Assembly: GCA_031415695.1 (NCBI GenBank)
Contig: JANOSH010000011.1
Span: 19,519 to 83,518, forward strand
Origin: JANOSH01 sp031415695
GTDB lineage: Bacteria; Actinomycetota; Acidimicrobiia; Acidimicrobiales; Ilumatobacteraceae
Length of the DNA stretch: 64,000 nt
Direction of reading: 5' to 3'
Below the pieces are notes generated by a model, which searched no databases, was not told where the DNA came from, and saw nothing but the letters and a program-made list of their open reading frames with translations. Position numbers and translations under genes: made by a program. This document shows positions 17,894-27,332 of this stretch, piece by piece; the stretch's first letter is position 1; every line of letters begins with the position of its first letter.

Positions 17894-17912
17894 TCATATG
17901 CGGTACATATGA
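17894..17912. repeat. 19-base palindrome TCATATG-N5-CATATGA
   Basis: Perfect 7-base arms around CGGTA, in the gap between the MazF gene and the 3' end of the acyltransferase. Operator-like in form, but no gene start is close on either strand, so its role is open. Confidence 0.35.
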
Positions 17913-17953
17913 CCCACGGAGGGTACGGACTGGGCGGTTGAATGCGACAGCGG

Positions 17954-18970
17954 TTAGTCAGTTGATGGCCAGCGGCGTTTGGGGAGGAACTTCTCGCCTG
18001 CTTTGCCTTTGGCGCGTTCATCGCTGAGCGCCCATGCCCGCCGCCAACCGGTGTACGCAGGGCCGGTAAGCGACGGCGTTACCGACGACCCGGCCCGTTG
18101 CCGCGCCGACCACCAATCGCTCACAGCCTCATCGGCTAGTTCGGCCACGGCGCGTTCGATCCGCTCGTTGAACCGGCGCACGTTCTCGCCGTCGACCATG
18201 GTGAGAGGCCGCCCGAACGTTACCTTGGTCTTGCCCGGCTTCAGCTTCTTGGAGCCCTTGCCCCAGATGCTGCCCGATCCATCGATATGTACGGGCACGA
18301 CGGGAGCGTTGCACTTCTCCGACAGGAACGCGGCGCCACCCTTGAAGGTTTGACCCCAACCATCGGGCGAGCGGCCGCCTTCGGGGAAGATGAGCAAGCT
18401 CCAACCGTCGTTGATGAGTTCGCTGGCCAAGTCCGACGACCGGCGGTTGACCGTATGGCGATCGATCGGAAACGCACCCAGGGCAAGCGCCGATACTGCA
18501 CCGGTGAGACGCGTGCCGAAAAAGTAATCGGCGGCGGCACCTACGACGAGGTTGTCGCGCCACGGCAACGGTATCGATGTGAGCATGAGCGGCGCGTCGA
18601 GATGGCTGTGATGGTTAGCAACAAAGATAAGTGACGGTGCATCGTTGCCAAGATCTTTCAGGTCGGCGAGGCGGTCGAGCCCGGTGATTTCGGGGTCGGC
18701 AACCGCCCCGATCACACGACGCATGGGGCCGCTGACTATGAGGCGGCGAGCAAGTTTGGCGCTTGGCCGTCGGGCCCAGTCGGTATCGAAGTCGGCTCCG
18801 GTTGTACCCCGCTCGGCGGGAACGTCGACACCGTGTGGGATCGTAGGTGCCCGGAACGGGAAGCCGAGCCGGTTGACCGATGCGCGCGCCAGATTGAATT
18901 TGTGTTCCACGGTGTCGACGGCGCGAACGGCCTTACGGAACGCTACGAGGCGAGTCTCATTGCGGGCCAT
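17954..18970 (-). CDS. PlsC-type acyltransferase
   Basis: 338 residues, membrane-associated acyltransferase of the glycerol-phosphate/lysophosphatidate type. Motif I is NHHSHLD (H-x4-D), motif III FPEGGRSPDGWG, motif IV VVPVHIDG. The N-terminal 90 residues are an extension beyond the catalytic domain. It starts 7 bases after the stop of the LarA-like gene and is the third gene of a tight operon (dehydrogenase, LarA-like, acyltransferase). Substrate unknown; the context suggests an acyl transfer onto a product of the two upstream enzymes, which is inference. Confidence 0.8.
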   Translation of the reverse strand: MARNETRLVAFRKAVRAVDTVEHKFNLARASVNRLGFPFRAPTIPHGVDVPAERGTTGADFDTDWARRPSAKLARRLIVSGPMRRVIGAVADPEITGLDRLADLKDLGNDAPSLIFVANHHSHLDAPLMLTSIPLPWRDNLVVGAAADYFFGTRLTGAVSALALGAFPIDRHTVNRRSSDLASELINDGWSLLIFPEGGRSPDGWGQTFKGGAAFLSEKCNAPVVPVHIDGSGSIWGKGSKKLKPGKTKVTFGRPLTMVDGENVRRFNERIERAVAELADEAVSDWWSARQRAGSSVTPSLTGPAYTGWRRAWALSDERAKGKAGEKFLPKRRWPSTD

Positions 18971-18977
18971 CGGCGGG

Positions 18978-20564
18978 TCAGGTGACGTCGGCCATTAGCA
19001 CGGGCGGCGCATGGAAATGGGTGATTGTCGGGCTAGGGCCTACCACGTCGGAGGCGAGCTCGAGAGCGTCGTTCATCGAGGTGGCCGGGGTGAAGCCCAG
19101 TCGGCGAACGGCCTTGGCGTCGCCGCCAACGATAATCACACGACCCAGGTGCTTCATGGCATGGCTAGCCCAGTACCACATATAGAACGGGTGCACGCCG
19201 TGGTACGCGTAGCCGGTTCGGTAGAGGTGCTTGTACCACTCGTCCTCGGCGAAGCTCTTTTCGTACTTACGTGACAGTTCGTGCGGGTCGGTGGTGTCGG
19301 CCAGGCATTGCTCGAAGAAATCGATGTAGCTGGGGTGATGCACGGGGTTGAATTCCCATGGTGTGGGGTGCGTCATGATGACCACGCCGCCCTCGCGCAC
19401 GAGCGGTTTACCGCGGTACAAGTTGAAGTAATACCCGAGGCCCATGCACGTGACCAGAATCGGGTTCATGATCGAGTTGACGTTGTACGGGCAGATGTAG
19501 GGGATGCCCATCGTCATGATGTCGGTCTGGCCCGACACCTCGACAAGGTGTTGCTTGTACACATTCTCGGTGGTGATCTTGTGAACGGCCTCGACCTCGC
19601 CACATTGGATCGACGTGAGCTGATGAGGTGATTCGATCGAATGAAAAATGTTGCGGGCCAACCGGGTGGGCGTGCGCTTCAAGCTCGTCGACATGGCGAT
19701 GTACGCCGCCCGGTCGCGGGCGTTCCATTCCCATTCACGCTTCGACAAGAAGTTGAACTGAGACGGGAATGTGTCGGTATTGAGCGTGGTCTCGATCTGG
19801 AAAACACGAGGCCCGTGATCCCGCATGATCTTGCCCATGCGCCAATTGCTCTTGTGTAGCTCGGAACGGTGCTGATCCATGAAGCTGTGACTGGCTTCCA
19901 TGGTGGTGGGGTTGTGATGGTGGCGCAGGCTGCGATAGCTCGATAGGCCGGTAACGGTCGACTTCCACCCACCATCCATGGCGACCAGATTGATGTTGAC
20001 GTATACCAATAGGTCGCTGGTGGCCGCCCGCTTGTTGATCTCGACTTCTTCACCTTCGGGCGTGGCACCGAGCAGTTCAAGGTTGTCGGGGTCTTCGGCG
20101 TCGTGTTGCGTGAGCAGCCCGCGCGGCATGAACGCGTCGTAGATACGGTCGCCGAGCGCGTGGCGGAGTTCGGCCTCGGTCATGCGGCGATGCAACGCCA
20201 AAGCAGCGATGAGTACGACGTCGTCGACACCGGCCTGAGCCGCGAGGTCGAGCACCGCTTCGATGATGCGCTGACGAAGGTCAGGCCGTCGCATTTTAGG
20301 TAGCGGTAGGCTCACGTCGTCGAATGCAATGGTGAGGCGCATACCCGGCTTGAGCAGCGCCGACAGCGGCTCGGAATCGATGGGATTCTCGAGCGCGTGC
20401 AAGATGGTGCCGTCGATGTCCTTGAGGGCAGGAATGGGCTCGGCGGGATAGATGATTCGAGTGCGGTCGGGGGGCAGCTTTTCCAAGCTGAAACCTTCGC
20501 CGCGCCAGAACATGGTGGGTGGGGTGGAACGGTCGACGTCGAGGACGTAACCCGGGCGGGGCAT
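18978..20564 (-). CDS. LarA-like (DUF2088, lactate racemase superfamily) protein
   Basis: 528 residues. The LarA N-terminal domain is visible: AFDDVSLPLP (82-83 aligns with the DD of DDxTR), ALALHRR (His125) and DGGWKSTVTGLSSY (Lys201), then HHH at 215-217. In characterised LarA the lysine carries the nickel-pincer cofactor and histidines bind nickel and act as acid/base. Here Lys and some His positions remain, but the TR of DDxTR is SL and the His before the GG-K motif appears to be Asn (NINLVAMDGG), so a different racemisation or redox reaction is likely. The protein is about 100 residues longer than LarA. No larB, larC or larE genes are in the window. Confidence 0.75.
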   Translation of the reverse strand: MPRPGYVLDVDRSTPPTMFWRGEGFSLEKLPPDRTRIIYPAEPIPALKDIDGTILHALENPIDSEPLSALLKPGMRLTIAFDDVSLPLPKMRRPDLRQRIIEAVLDLAAQAGVDDVVLIAALALHRRMTEAELRHALGDRIYDAFMPRGLLTQHDAEDPDNLELLGATPEGEEVEINKRAATSDLLVYVNINLVAMDGGWKSTVTGLSSYRSLRHHHNPTTMEASHSFMDQHRSELHKSNWRMGKIMRDHGPRVFQIETTLNTDTFPSQFNFLSKREWEWNARDRAAYIAMSTSLKRTPTRLARNIFHSIESPHQLTSIQCGEVEAVHKITTENVYKQHLVEVSGQTDIMTMGIPYICPYNVNSIMNPILVTCMGLGYYFNLYRGKPLVREGGVVIMTHPTPWEFNPVHHPSYIDFFEQCLADTTDPHELSRKYEKSFAEDEWYKHLYRTGYAYHGVHPFYMWYWASHAMKHLGRVIIVGGDAKAVRRLGFTPATSMNDALELASDVVGPSPTITHFHAPPVLMADVT

Positions 20565-20570
20565 GGGGCT

Positions 20571-21749
20571 CTAACGGCCTTTCTCGTGTCGAAGATCGAA
20601 CGCAATTCGTACGGCACCACGACGACCCGCTGTAGCAGCGTGTTCGAGGGCGTCGCGGTAATCGCGCAGCGGGTAGGTGGCGGTAACAAGGCGGCCAAGA
20701 TCGGCCGCGCCAACGAGCTCGAAGGCGAGGTCGAAGGTGCGCCGGTCGTCGCCGCTGCGAAGCGTTTCGGTGCCGTACGCGTACGCACCGGCCAGCTGGG
20801 TTTCACGATGCCACAGCGACGTGAGATTCAGGCTCACGTTGTTGGGCATGCCCACCAGAGTGATGCGGCCGCGGGGTTTTACGATGCGTAACGCCTCGGT
20901 GATGGACGACTCGGTGCCCACACAGTCGAGCACCACGTTTGCTCCGCCAGTGAGCTGATTGCCGTACGCCAGTGAGCCCGATAGCCGCCGCACCAGACGG
21001 CCGACATGATCGGGCTCGACCACGTGGGTTGCGCCCAGTTCTTTGGCCCAGCGGCGCTGCTCCAGGTAGCGGGCACCGGCGACAATGACGGCGTCAGGGT
21101 GGAAGTGGTGCACGGCGGCGATGGTGAGTAGCCCAAGTGTTCCGGCGCCGAGTACGACGACCAGGTCACCGGCCACGATGGGAAACGCCAGCGCAGCGTG
21201 AATGGCGCAGGCCGTCGGCTCGACCATGACGGCCGCTTCGTCGGTCATGGTGTCGGCCACCACATGGAGTTGGCTGGCGTGAGCCACCATTCGAGTACCC
21301 CAACCGCCACCGGTGTCGCAACAAAAGCCAGTTTGCAACCCGGGGGCGATGTCGCCGAACGCCAGTCGTTCGCAGTTGCCGAGATCGCCGCGTGAGCATG
21401 AGACACACACGGGTCGCACATTGCGGGCGACGCAACCAAGTACCGGTTCGAGAACGACTCGCGTGCCGTCGGCAGCGTCGGCTACCACTTCGTGGCCGGG
21501 GACAAACGGGAAGCTCACAATGTCTTCGAAGTAGCGGCTTGATCGCCCATCCATCGTGGCCAGGTCGCTGCCACAGATGCCGGCGAGGCGAGGTTTGATC
21601 ATCTGCCAATCGGCGCCTGGCAGCTCGGGTTCGTCGATTTCGTCGAAGTCGAGCGGACCGTAGGCCGCGCCTCGACCCGGCCGGAGCGTGCCGGCGACCA
21701 TGGATGCCGCGTATTTCATCGGCTTGCGCTGGAATTGGAGCGCCTTCAC
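20571..21749 (-). CDS. zinc-dependent MDR alcohol dehydrogenase
   Basis: 392 residues. Catalytic zinc ligands are in AGICGSD (Cys59) and VPGHEV (His86, Glu87); the structural zinc loop CVSCSRGDLGNC is present. The NAD(P) motif is VLGAGTLGLL. The N terminus is about 30 residues longer before the GroES-like fold than in simple ADHs. The GTG start at 21749 follows TACAGT (complement of 21758-21763) by 8 bases. First gene of the operon with the LarA-like and PlsC-type genes (gaps of 6 and 7 bases), under an operator at 21779-21800. Confidence 0.85.
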   Translation of the reverse strand: MKALQFQRKPMKYAASMVAGTLRPGRGAAYGPLDFDEIDEPELPGADWQMIKPRLAGICGSDLATMDGRSSRYFEDIVSFPFVPGHEVVADAADGTRVVLEPVLGCVARNVRPVCVSCSRGDLGNCERLAFGDIAPGLQTGFCCDTGGGWGTRMVAHASQLHVVADTMTDEAAVMVEPTACAIHAALAFPIVAGDLVVVLGAGTLGLLTIAAVHHFHPDAVIVAGARYLEQRRWAKELGATHVVEPDHVGRLVRRLSGSLAYGNQLTGGANVVLDCVGTESSITEALRIVKPRGRITLVGMPNNVSLNLTSLWHRETQLAGAYAYGTETLRSGDDRRTFDLAFELVGAADLGRLVTATYPLRDYRDALEHAATAGRRGAVRIAFDLRHEKGR

Positions 21750-21757
21750 GATTGACC

Positions 21758-21800
21758 ACTGTAGCGGTTTTGCTGACCCTCTCTACCAATTGGTAGAGAG
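21758..21800 (-). promoter_or_regulatory. promoter and 22-base palindromic operator of the ADH-LarA-PlsC operon
   Basis: Perfect palindrome at 21779-21800, half-site CTCTCTACCAA, core TACCAATTGGTA. It covers the -35 position relative to the -10 TACAGT on the minus strand (21758-21763), which is a repressor arrangement. A close match, TACCATTTGGTA, lies at 29798-29809 in front of the SDR-HAD gene. The divergent fxsA gene starts 22 bases from the palindrome and may share the control. Confidence 0.65.
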
Positions 21801-21822
21801 ATTCGGAGGTATCGTCGGGGTA

Positions 21823-22299
21823 ATGCTTGTCCTCGCCTTGCTCTTCATCGTCGTGCCGTTCGTCGAGCTGTTCGTGATTCTGCAAACAGCCCAGGCTTTG
21901 GGTGGTTGGAACACCCTTGGTCTGCTCGTGGTCATCTCGGTCGTCGGCGCGTGGCTCATGAAACGAGAAGGCCGCAAGGTGTTTCGTCGCTTCACCGAGC
22001 AGATCAACGCCGGTGTCGTACCCACCAACGACATTGCCGACGGGGTGCTGCTGTTGGGTGCGGGCGCGCTCATGCTGACGCCCGGGTTTCTTACCGACAT
22101 CGTCGGCATCCTGGCCATCTTTCCACCGACGCGAGCCGTCTTACGCAAGCTGCTTGTCGCCCAGTTCGTGAAGCGCTCAGGTGCCGGGGGTCTTCTCGGA
22201 TCCGCACGTTTTCGACGCACTGGCTCCGTGTTCAACACAACGGTGCACGACCCCCAGTCGCCGCCGCCCGACAACGATCCTTCTAGGGAGCTCCGTTAG
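21823..22299 (+). CDS. FxsA-family membrane protein
   Basis: 158 residues from the ATG at 21823. Features of FxsA: PFVELFVILQTAQALGGWNT, ISVVGAWLMKREG, GVLLLGAGALMLTPGFLTDIVG, IFPPTRAVLRKLL, then a polar C-terminal tail. Three or four membrane segments. FxsA of E. coli prevents exclusion of phage T7 by the F plasmid; its normal function is not known. Divergent from the ADH operon; its end overlaps the 3' end of the VOC gene by 4 bases. Confidence 0.85.
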   Translation: MLVLALLFIVVPFVELFVILQTAQALGGWNTLGLLVVISVVGAWLMKREGRKVFRRFTEQINAGVVPTNDIADGVLLLGAGALMLTPGFLTDIVGILAIFPPTRAVLRKLLVAQFVKRSGAGGLLGSARFRRTGSVFNTTVHDPQSPPPDNDPSRELR

Positions 22300-23000
22300 G
22301 ACACGGTGAATCGGCAACCGGCGACGAGCACGCGCCGGTTGCTTGCGTTGCTCGATCGCAGGTGTACCTGATCGACGCCCTCGCCCCGAACGTTCACCGC
22401 TGCAAACTTCACGAACGTGTCGCCACCAAGATGAACGGTATTGTCGGTCGTTGGCGCATCGAGGATGTCGGCCCACCGTGCACACATGGCGGCCGGGTCG
22501 TCGGCACTGATGGTAACGCCGGCAATGCCGGACACCATGGTTCCCGTTGCCGCCGATTGCCAGGTTGGCCCACCCCAGGCCCACGCCTGCGGCTCGTACG
22601 CGGCGTCAATCGACAAGATGGCCCCGCCAACATCGCGTGGATGCAGGTGGGTGCCTGCAATCTTGGCGGCATCGTGACGCCACACCACACGTACGCCCAA
22701 CTCGCCCAAGCGTTCTCGTAGCCGGGTGAGTTCCTCGAACGATTCGGCTTGCACTATCACCATGTAGCCGCCATCGCCGCCGCGTCGTTCTAGCTGACGC
22801 CCGGCCGTGGTGCCGGCCCTAGTCGGTGATACGACCTCCAAAAAGTCGTCGCCCACGCGCATGAGCGCGTTGTGCAGACCGAACTCGCCGACACCCGGAT
22901 CCTTGAAGCACACCGACAAGTCAAAGGCACCACACAACATCGACACGGTTGGGTCGAGGTCGGCGGCGACGAGGGCCACTTGGCGTAAGCGAACGGTCAT
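22296..23000 (-). CDS. VOC-superfamily (glyoxalase-like) protein
   Basis: 234 residues from the ATG at 23000 (MTVRLRQVALVAADLDPTV). Two VOC modules are seen: LRQVALVAADLDPT...FGLHNALMRVGDDFLEVVSPT...GGYMVIVQAESFEE, then a second half with VSGIAGVTISADDP and NTVHLGGDTFVKFA. Probably a metal-dependent lyase, isomerase or dioxygenase of unknown substrate. Confidence 0.75.
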   Translation of the reverse strand: MTVRLRQVALVAADLDPTVSMLCGAFDLSVCFKDPGVGEFGLHNALMRVGDDFLEVVSPTRAGTTAGRQLERRGGDGGYMVIVQAESFEELTRLRERLGELGVRVVWRHDAAKIAGTHLHPRDVGGAILSIDAAYEPQAWAWGGPTWQSAATGTMVSGIAGVTISADDPAAMCARWADILDAPTTDNTVHLGGDTFVKFAAVNVRGEGVDQVHLRSSNASNRRVLVAGCRFTVS

Positions 23001-23028
23001 GGCATCTTCGTAGCAGATTGCCCGACGA

Positions 23029-23418
23029 CTACTGCGACGGGGGGAACACGAACTCGTAGTCGGGGGAGATGCGAACCACAACACGCTCGGTTTGTATTGG
23101 ATTGGCGTACGGCGCCCCTGTGTACACCTGGGACAACGTATCGATGTGATCTCGGGCAACCTGGCCGCCGATGTGTTCAACGACGGTGCCGCGAACCTCG
23201 GCCCACGAGAAGTTGTTTTCGAACACCAGGACCGTCGCCTTTGCACCGATGCCCATGTTCTTGAACTTGCGACGGTGGATCTCGGTATTGATAAGCACAT
23301 GACCCTCGTCGTCGCAGCCGGCCCACATCATGTGGCTGCTTGGTGCGCCGTTCGGCATCATGGTGGTGAGCACAGCGTACTTACCGGTGGATAAAAGTTC
23401 ACGCGTTTTATCTTGCAT
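23029..23418 (-). CDS. PPOX-class (F420/FMN-binding split-barrel) protein
   Basis: 129 residues from the ATG at 23418 (MQDKTRELLSTGKYAVLTTM); an ATG at 23430 would add four residues. Split-barrel signatures: YAVLTTMMPNGAPSSHMMW, VLINTEIHRRKFKNM, ATVLVFENNFSWAEVRGTV. This subfamily in actinobacteria often binds F420 and reduces small substrates. TATGTT stands 7 bases before 23418, and the start lies in a 14-base palindrome TCTTGCATGCAAGA (23411-23424). Confidence 0.8.
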   Translation of the reverse strand: MQDKTRELLSTGKYAVLTTMMPNGAPSSHMMWAGCDDEGHVLINTEIHRRKFKNMGIGAKATVLVFENNFSWAEVRGTVVEHIGGQVARDHIDTLSQVYTGAPYANPIQTERVVVRISPDYEFVFPPSQ

Positions 23419-23525
23419 GCAAGACAACATAGTGCCCCATGGTCAATTTGGCTCGATCCCCTTGTTGGCACTTTTGGGCGACGACGCCGAACGGTAGGGT
23501 TCCGCTGCGAACGACGGGGGATACC

Positions 23526-26053
23526 TTGCGACGGTTGGCGATGTTGGCATGTAGCGTTTCGATGGTGGCCGTATGTTCATCACAGTGGGCCGACGCGGCT
23601 GTTGTTATCCCGCCGTCAGGAACTGCCACCAAGACGGGATCTACTTGTGGGCAATCGAACGCGTTGGGGCCGACCTTAATGCCGATGGGGATGTCAGCGA
23701 CGTCGGTTACTTCTTTGCCCGAGGTGATGGCCCCTTCGTTTTTTTACACTCGGGGCGCCCGTTCGGGCTGAATCAAGGGGCAAGGGCTCGGACCAGATCG
23801 GGCAGCGCACTGATGATCGTTGAGTACGAGACGGACCGAGGTGTAGATCTGAATGGTGACGGTGCCGTGACCGACCGCACCGCCGACGTCCTCGTCTCTA
23901 CTCCGAATGCAGTCGTACAAGTGATTCACAGAACGAACGTGATGTTCACTCCCACCATCTTCCTCGGCAATGGCGCACTCGGGGGTGTTGTCCTGATTCG
24001 TCCGGACGGAACGGTGATCGTGCCACCCAACGAGCGTGTCGTGCTCGGCTACTCCGGCGCAGGCCTACTACTCGGTGTTGGTGGGCCGACGGGCATGATC
24101 ACTGGGCAGGTCTTTCTCCCTCAGGGTGGTGCCGAGATTCCGGTGAGCGTGAGCAGCCCAATACAACTCGATGATTCTGTTTGGGCTCCCGATCCGCTGT
24201 GTAGGTTCGCTCCCGATGGCTCGTCGGTCTGTATTCCGGTTGGCGTCATGGATTCGGCCCTATTCGACGGGGGTGCGGGTTCAGCCGTTGCCTGGGGGGT
24301 CGACAGATCTATCGTCGGCGATCCGACCCGCTATACCTTTGTCGTTGCCCGAACGGGCGTCGCCACCAAGCTCGGCGAGGGTTTGAAACCAGTCGATCTC
24401 CGCGGCGAGTCGGTGTACGTGCCGCTTCGCGCGAACGGTTCGATAGACATACACGTACGGACTTTTCGCGATGGTTCACTCGGCCCCATCCTGTTTGCTA
24501 ACAAAACCGACATTGATCCCAAGGTTTTTCGACTCGGGGATGGCCGGGCATTTATCGACCTGTATGAAGGCAATTCCGCCGATCAAGCTGCGGGTGTTGG
24601 CGCCGACCCAGATGCAGTCGATCTCAATGGCAACGGACGAGTTGGCGACACGGTTACCCATCTGTTCGATGGTGCGAGTCTCACAAACCTTAATGTGACC
24701 GGAAGGTTTGGCTATTCCTACGCCGGGTTTACCTGGGGCGAGTTGTCCATAGGCGGTCCTGCGTTTCTGGCGACCGGCGAGGCGAGTTCCGGTGTGGACT
24801 TGAACGGGGACACCGATCAAACCGACATTGGTGCAGTCATCGTGACTCTCTCGGGACGTCTGTCGTCGCTGGGTCTGTCTATTGCCGGCGATTCAGGTGA
24901 TGGAGCAAGTGACGCAGTGGCCTTGGTCAACTACGGAAACGGCGAGGCGGTTGTGAAGGTTCGCGAGAAGCCCCAAAACGTAGATCTCGACGGCGACGGC
25001 GTTATTGAGCCAGGTCAAATCGGCCGGTGGTTCCTCATCGAGCCGGATTTGAACATCGCTGTTTCGAGCGGGTTTCGGACACCGGCTCGTCTCTTGGATA
25101 CGCGGCTGACCGGACCACAAGTTGGGTACGTAGGCGCCAAGCCCTCGGCCGGTCAAATAGTCGAGGTCCAGGTTGCGGGTCGTGGCGGAGTACCTGCATC
25201 GGGGGTGACGGCTGTGGCGCTAAATGTCACCGCTACGGATGCAACCGCGCCAGGATTTGTCACGGTGTGGGGTGCCGGACCACAGCCGGCGACGTCGAAT
25301 TTGAATGTGGAATCGGCTGGTCAAACTGTTCCCAACCTAGTCGTGGCATCCGTTGGAGCCGACGGAAAGGTACGGATCTTCACGCAGAGCGGGTCACCTC
25401 TTGGCCGATGTTGCAGGGTGGTGGGGAACCGGCTCAAGCGTTCGAGCGCTTGCGCCTACACGACTTCTGGACACCGAGCCGACGGCCCACAGGTCGGCTT
25501 CGCGGGAGCGAAGCCGGTGGCCGGACAAATGGTCGAACTGCAAGTAGCGGGAAGGGCCGGTGTTCCGGCCAGCCGGAATGTTGTGGTTATGAACGTCACG
25601 ATGACGCAGGTCTCGGCACCGGGATTTGTCACCGTGTGGGGCGACGGGCCGCGGCCGGGCACGTCGAACTTGAACGCTGAACGTGCTGGTCAAACGGTTC
25701 CTAACCTAGTGATCGTTCGAACAGCCAAGGCGGGTGTTGGAGACGCGTCCGACTGGTCCTCGTGTTAACTATTCGTTGGATACACCAGTCGCTGGCCAGA
25801 CCATCGAGTTTCCGGTCGCAGCTACCGGGCGGGCGGCGATTTTGAACTCACGATTACGGACGCAACCGCTCCGGGTTTTGTGACGGTATGGCCCGATGGA
25901 GTGCGCCCGAACGCGTCGAACCTCAATGTTGTACGCGCCGGTCAAACCGTTGCGAACCTCGTGATCGTGCCGGTTGGTGCTGATGGGAGGGTTCGTATCT
26001 ACACCGCGTCAGGGGGGCACGTGATCGCCGACCTTCTCGGCGTCCTGCGTTAG
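23526..26053 (+). pseudogene. large secreted protein with calcium-loop motifs and 'AGQTVPNLV' repeats, multiply frameshifted
   Basis: Starts with TTG at 23526 and a signal peptide (RRLAMLACSVSMVAVC...WADA). Near 23631-23636 one base is missing; the correct frame (DGIYLWAIERVGADLNADGD) then runs to about 25398. It contains five EF-hand-like loops (DLNADGDVSD, DLNGDGAVTD, DLNGNGRVGD, DLNGDTDQTD, DLDGDGVIEP). From 25073 there are three copies of a repeat with ARLLDTR, VAGRGGVP, APGFVTVW and AGQTVPNLV. Frame jumps occur near 25398, 25474, 25740 and 25845, and the third copy has also lost internal sequence. The last frame ends HVIADLLGVLR at 26053. The intact protein would have been a wall-associated or secreted surface protein of about 840 residues. 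Confidence 0.75.
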
Positions 26054-26116
26054 CCGGTTCCTTCTTTGTCGCAATGATCCGGCGCGGTTCACCGTGTGGC
26101 GAGCAGACTGACCATC

Positions 26117-26566
26117 ATGAGCTTAAAAGAACGACTCCGCCTAGACCTCACCGCAGCCATGAAGGCACGCGACGAACTGGCGGTCTCAACCCTGCGTATC
26201 GTGCTGTCGTCCATTACCAACGCCGAGGTAGCGGGTAAGGAGGCTGCGGTTCTCTCCGACGAGCAGGTGCTGGCGGTGCTGCGGTCCGAAGCAAAGAAGC
26301 GCACTGAAGCCAACGAAGCATTTACACAAGGTGGCCGAACCGACAGCGCAGCTCAGGAACTCGCCGAACGCAGCGTGATCGAACGGTACTTGCCAGCGCG
26401 CCTGAGCGACGATGCGCTTGCTGTGATTGTTGGCGAAGAAATTGCGGCTTATGGAGCGACGTCGGCGAGAGACATGGGCGCAGTGGTGAAGGCTGTGCGA
26501 ACGCGTGTCGACGGTCAAGCCGACGGTGGAACGATCGCGGCGATGGTGAAAGCTGTGCTCGGCTGA
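26117..26566 (+). CDS. GatB/YqeY-domain protein
   Basis: 149 residues from the ATG at 26117, the standard size for YqeY. MSLKERLRLDLTAAMKARDEL, TLRIVLSSITNAEV, RSEAKKRTEANEAF, ERYLPARLSDD and DMGAVVKAVRTRV are family hallmarks. Resembles the tRNA-binding tail domain of GatB; exact function unknown. An upstream in-frame start at 26096 is less likely by family length. Confidence 0.9.
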   Translation: MSLKERLRLDLTAAMKARDELAVSTLRIVLSSITNAEVAGKEAAVLSDEQVLAVLRSEAKKRTEANEAFTQGGRTDSAAQELAERSVIERYLPARLSDDALAVIVGEEIAAYGATSARDMGAVVKAVRTRVDGQADGGTIAAMVKAVLG

Positions 26567-26587
26567 CCCAATGGGGTGTCGGTCGGA

Positions 26588-26762
26588 TTAGGTATCGAGC
26601 GGCCCGAAAAATGGTTCCTCGCAGAAGTCGACGCCGTACACCCAGGAAGTTCTTCCCGCTTCCATTGTTATTCTTGGAGATTCGTTGGCCCATCGGGGGA
26701 ATGAATGTCTTGACAATCGAACCCTCTCTATTTGAGTCCTTCTTTGAATAATGGAAGTTCAA
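26588..26762 (-). pseudogene. truncated duplicate of the neighbouring small gene
   Basis: Minus-strand reading gives TFIPPMGQRISKNNNGSGKNFLG, then after an apparent internal deletion and frame change YGVDFCEEPFFGPLDT and a stop at 26588-26590. Both ends match the start (FIPPMGPRTYKSDEGSGKNFLG) and the end (CREPFFEPLDAVAPR) of the gene at 26833-27332, with about 70 middle codons missing. The surrounding DNA to 26830 is unusually AT-rich. A decayed tandem paralogue. Confidence 0.6.
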
Positions 26763-26832
26763 GTTGAGAATCTTTCAAAAGTAAAGATGTGTTGGAAATG
26801 ATGATTGGATGCACACCATGCCATTGGCATGC

Positions 26833-27332
26833 TCAACGGGGTGCTACGGCGTCGAGCGGCTCGAAAAATGGTTCCCGGCAATCGTTGCCACCACCTAGGG
26901 CGTTGAACTTGCCAAGCAAGTTGACGTCGTTGTTGTTTTCGCTGAAGCCATAGACGTGCCACGTATACAGCATTGTGGCCCCGCCCGGGAGTGCTTCGGT
27001 GGCGCAATGGCGAGTCTTGTTGTCAATGGTGTCCTTGTCCTGCAATACGCGAAGACCCAGCCGAGCAGCCTCGGCATTGATGGCGTTGATGATGTCGTCG
27101 TGAGTTGCGGCGCCTTTCAGTGTGAAGGTTCGAAGGGCCGTACCGGTGGCGTACTTGCCCAGGAAGTTCTTCCCGCTTCCCTCGTCACTCTTGTAAGTTC
27201 GTGGGCCCATCGGGGGAATGAATTCGAGGAGTTTCGAAGCCCGTTGAGCTCGTAGCGCGTTGCCGCAGAACGAGCATGCCAGAACCGCGGCATGGCGGCC
27301 GCCCGCGCTGCATCCAATAGACGCTCATCCAT
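26833..27332 (-). pseudogene. unrecognised small protein, probably frameshifted near its 5' end
   Basis: An open frame from 27210 (MGPRTYKSDEGSGKNFLGKY) to 26833 encodes 125 residues. The same frame continues upstream as ACSFCGNALRAQRASKLLEF, a zinc-ribbon-like Cys pair, but has no standard start. The frame that does have a good start, ATG at 27332 with TACACT 6 bases before it, reads MDERLLDAARAAAMPRFW and must switch frame near 27275. One indel would join them into a protein of about 166 residues. The second half (THDDIINAINAEAARLGLRV ... ATMLYTWHVYGFSENNNDV) looks globular. A truncated copy lies just downstream. No family recognised. Confidence 0.5.

Noticed and set aside
26322..26762. 146-codon minus-strand frame overlapping YqeY
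   Set aside because: Only its first 40 codons resemble the neighbouring small protein; the remainder is antisense to the conserved yqeY gene.
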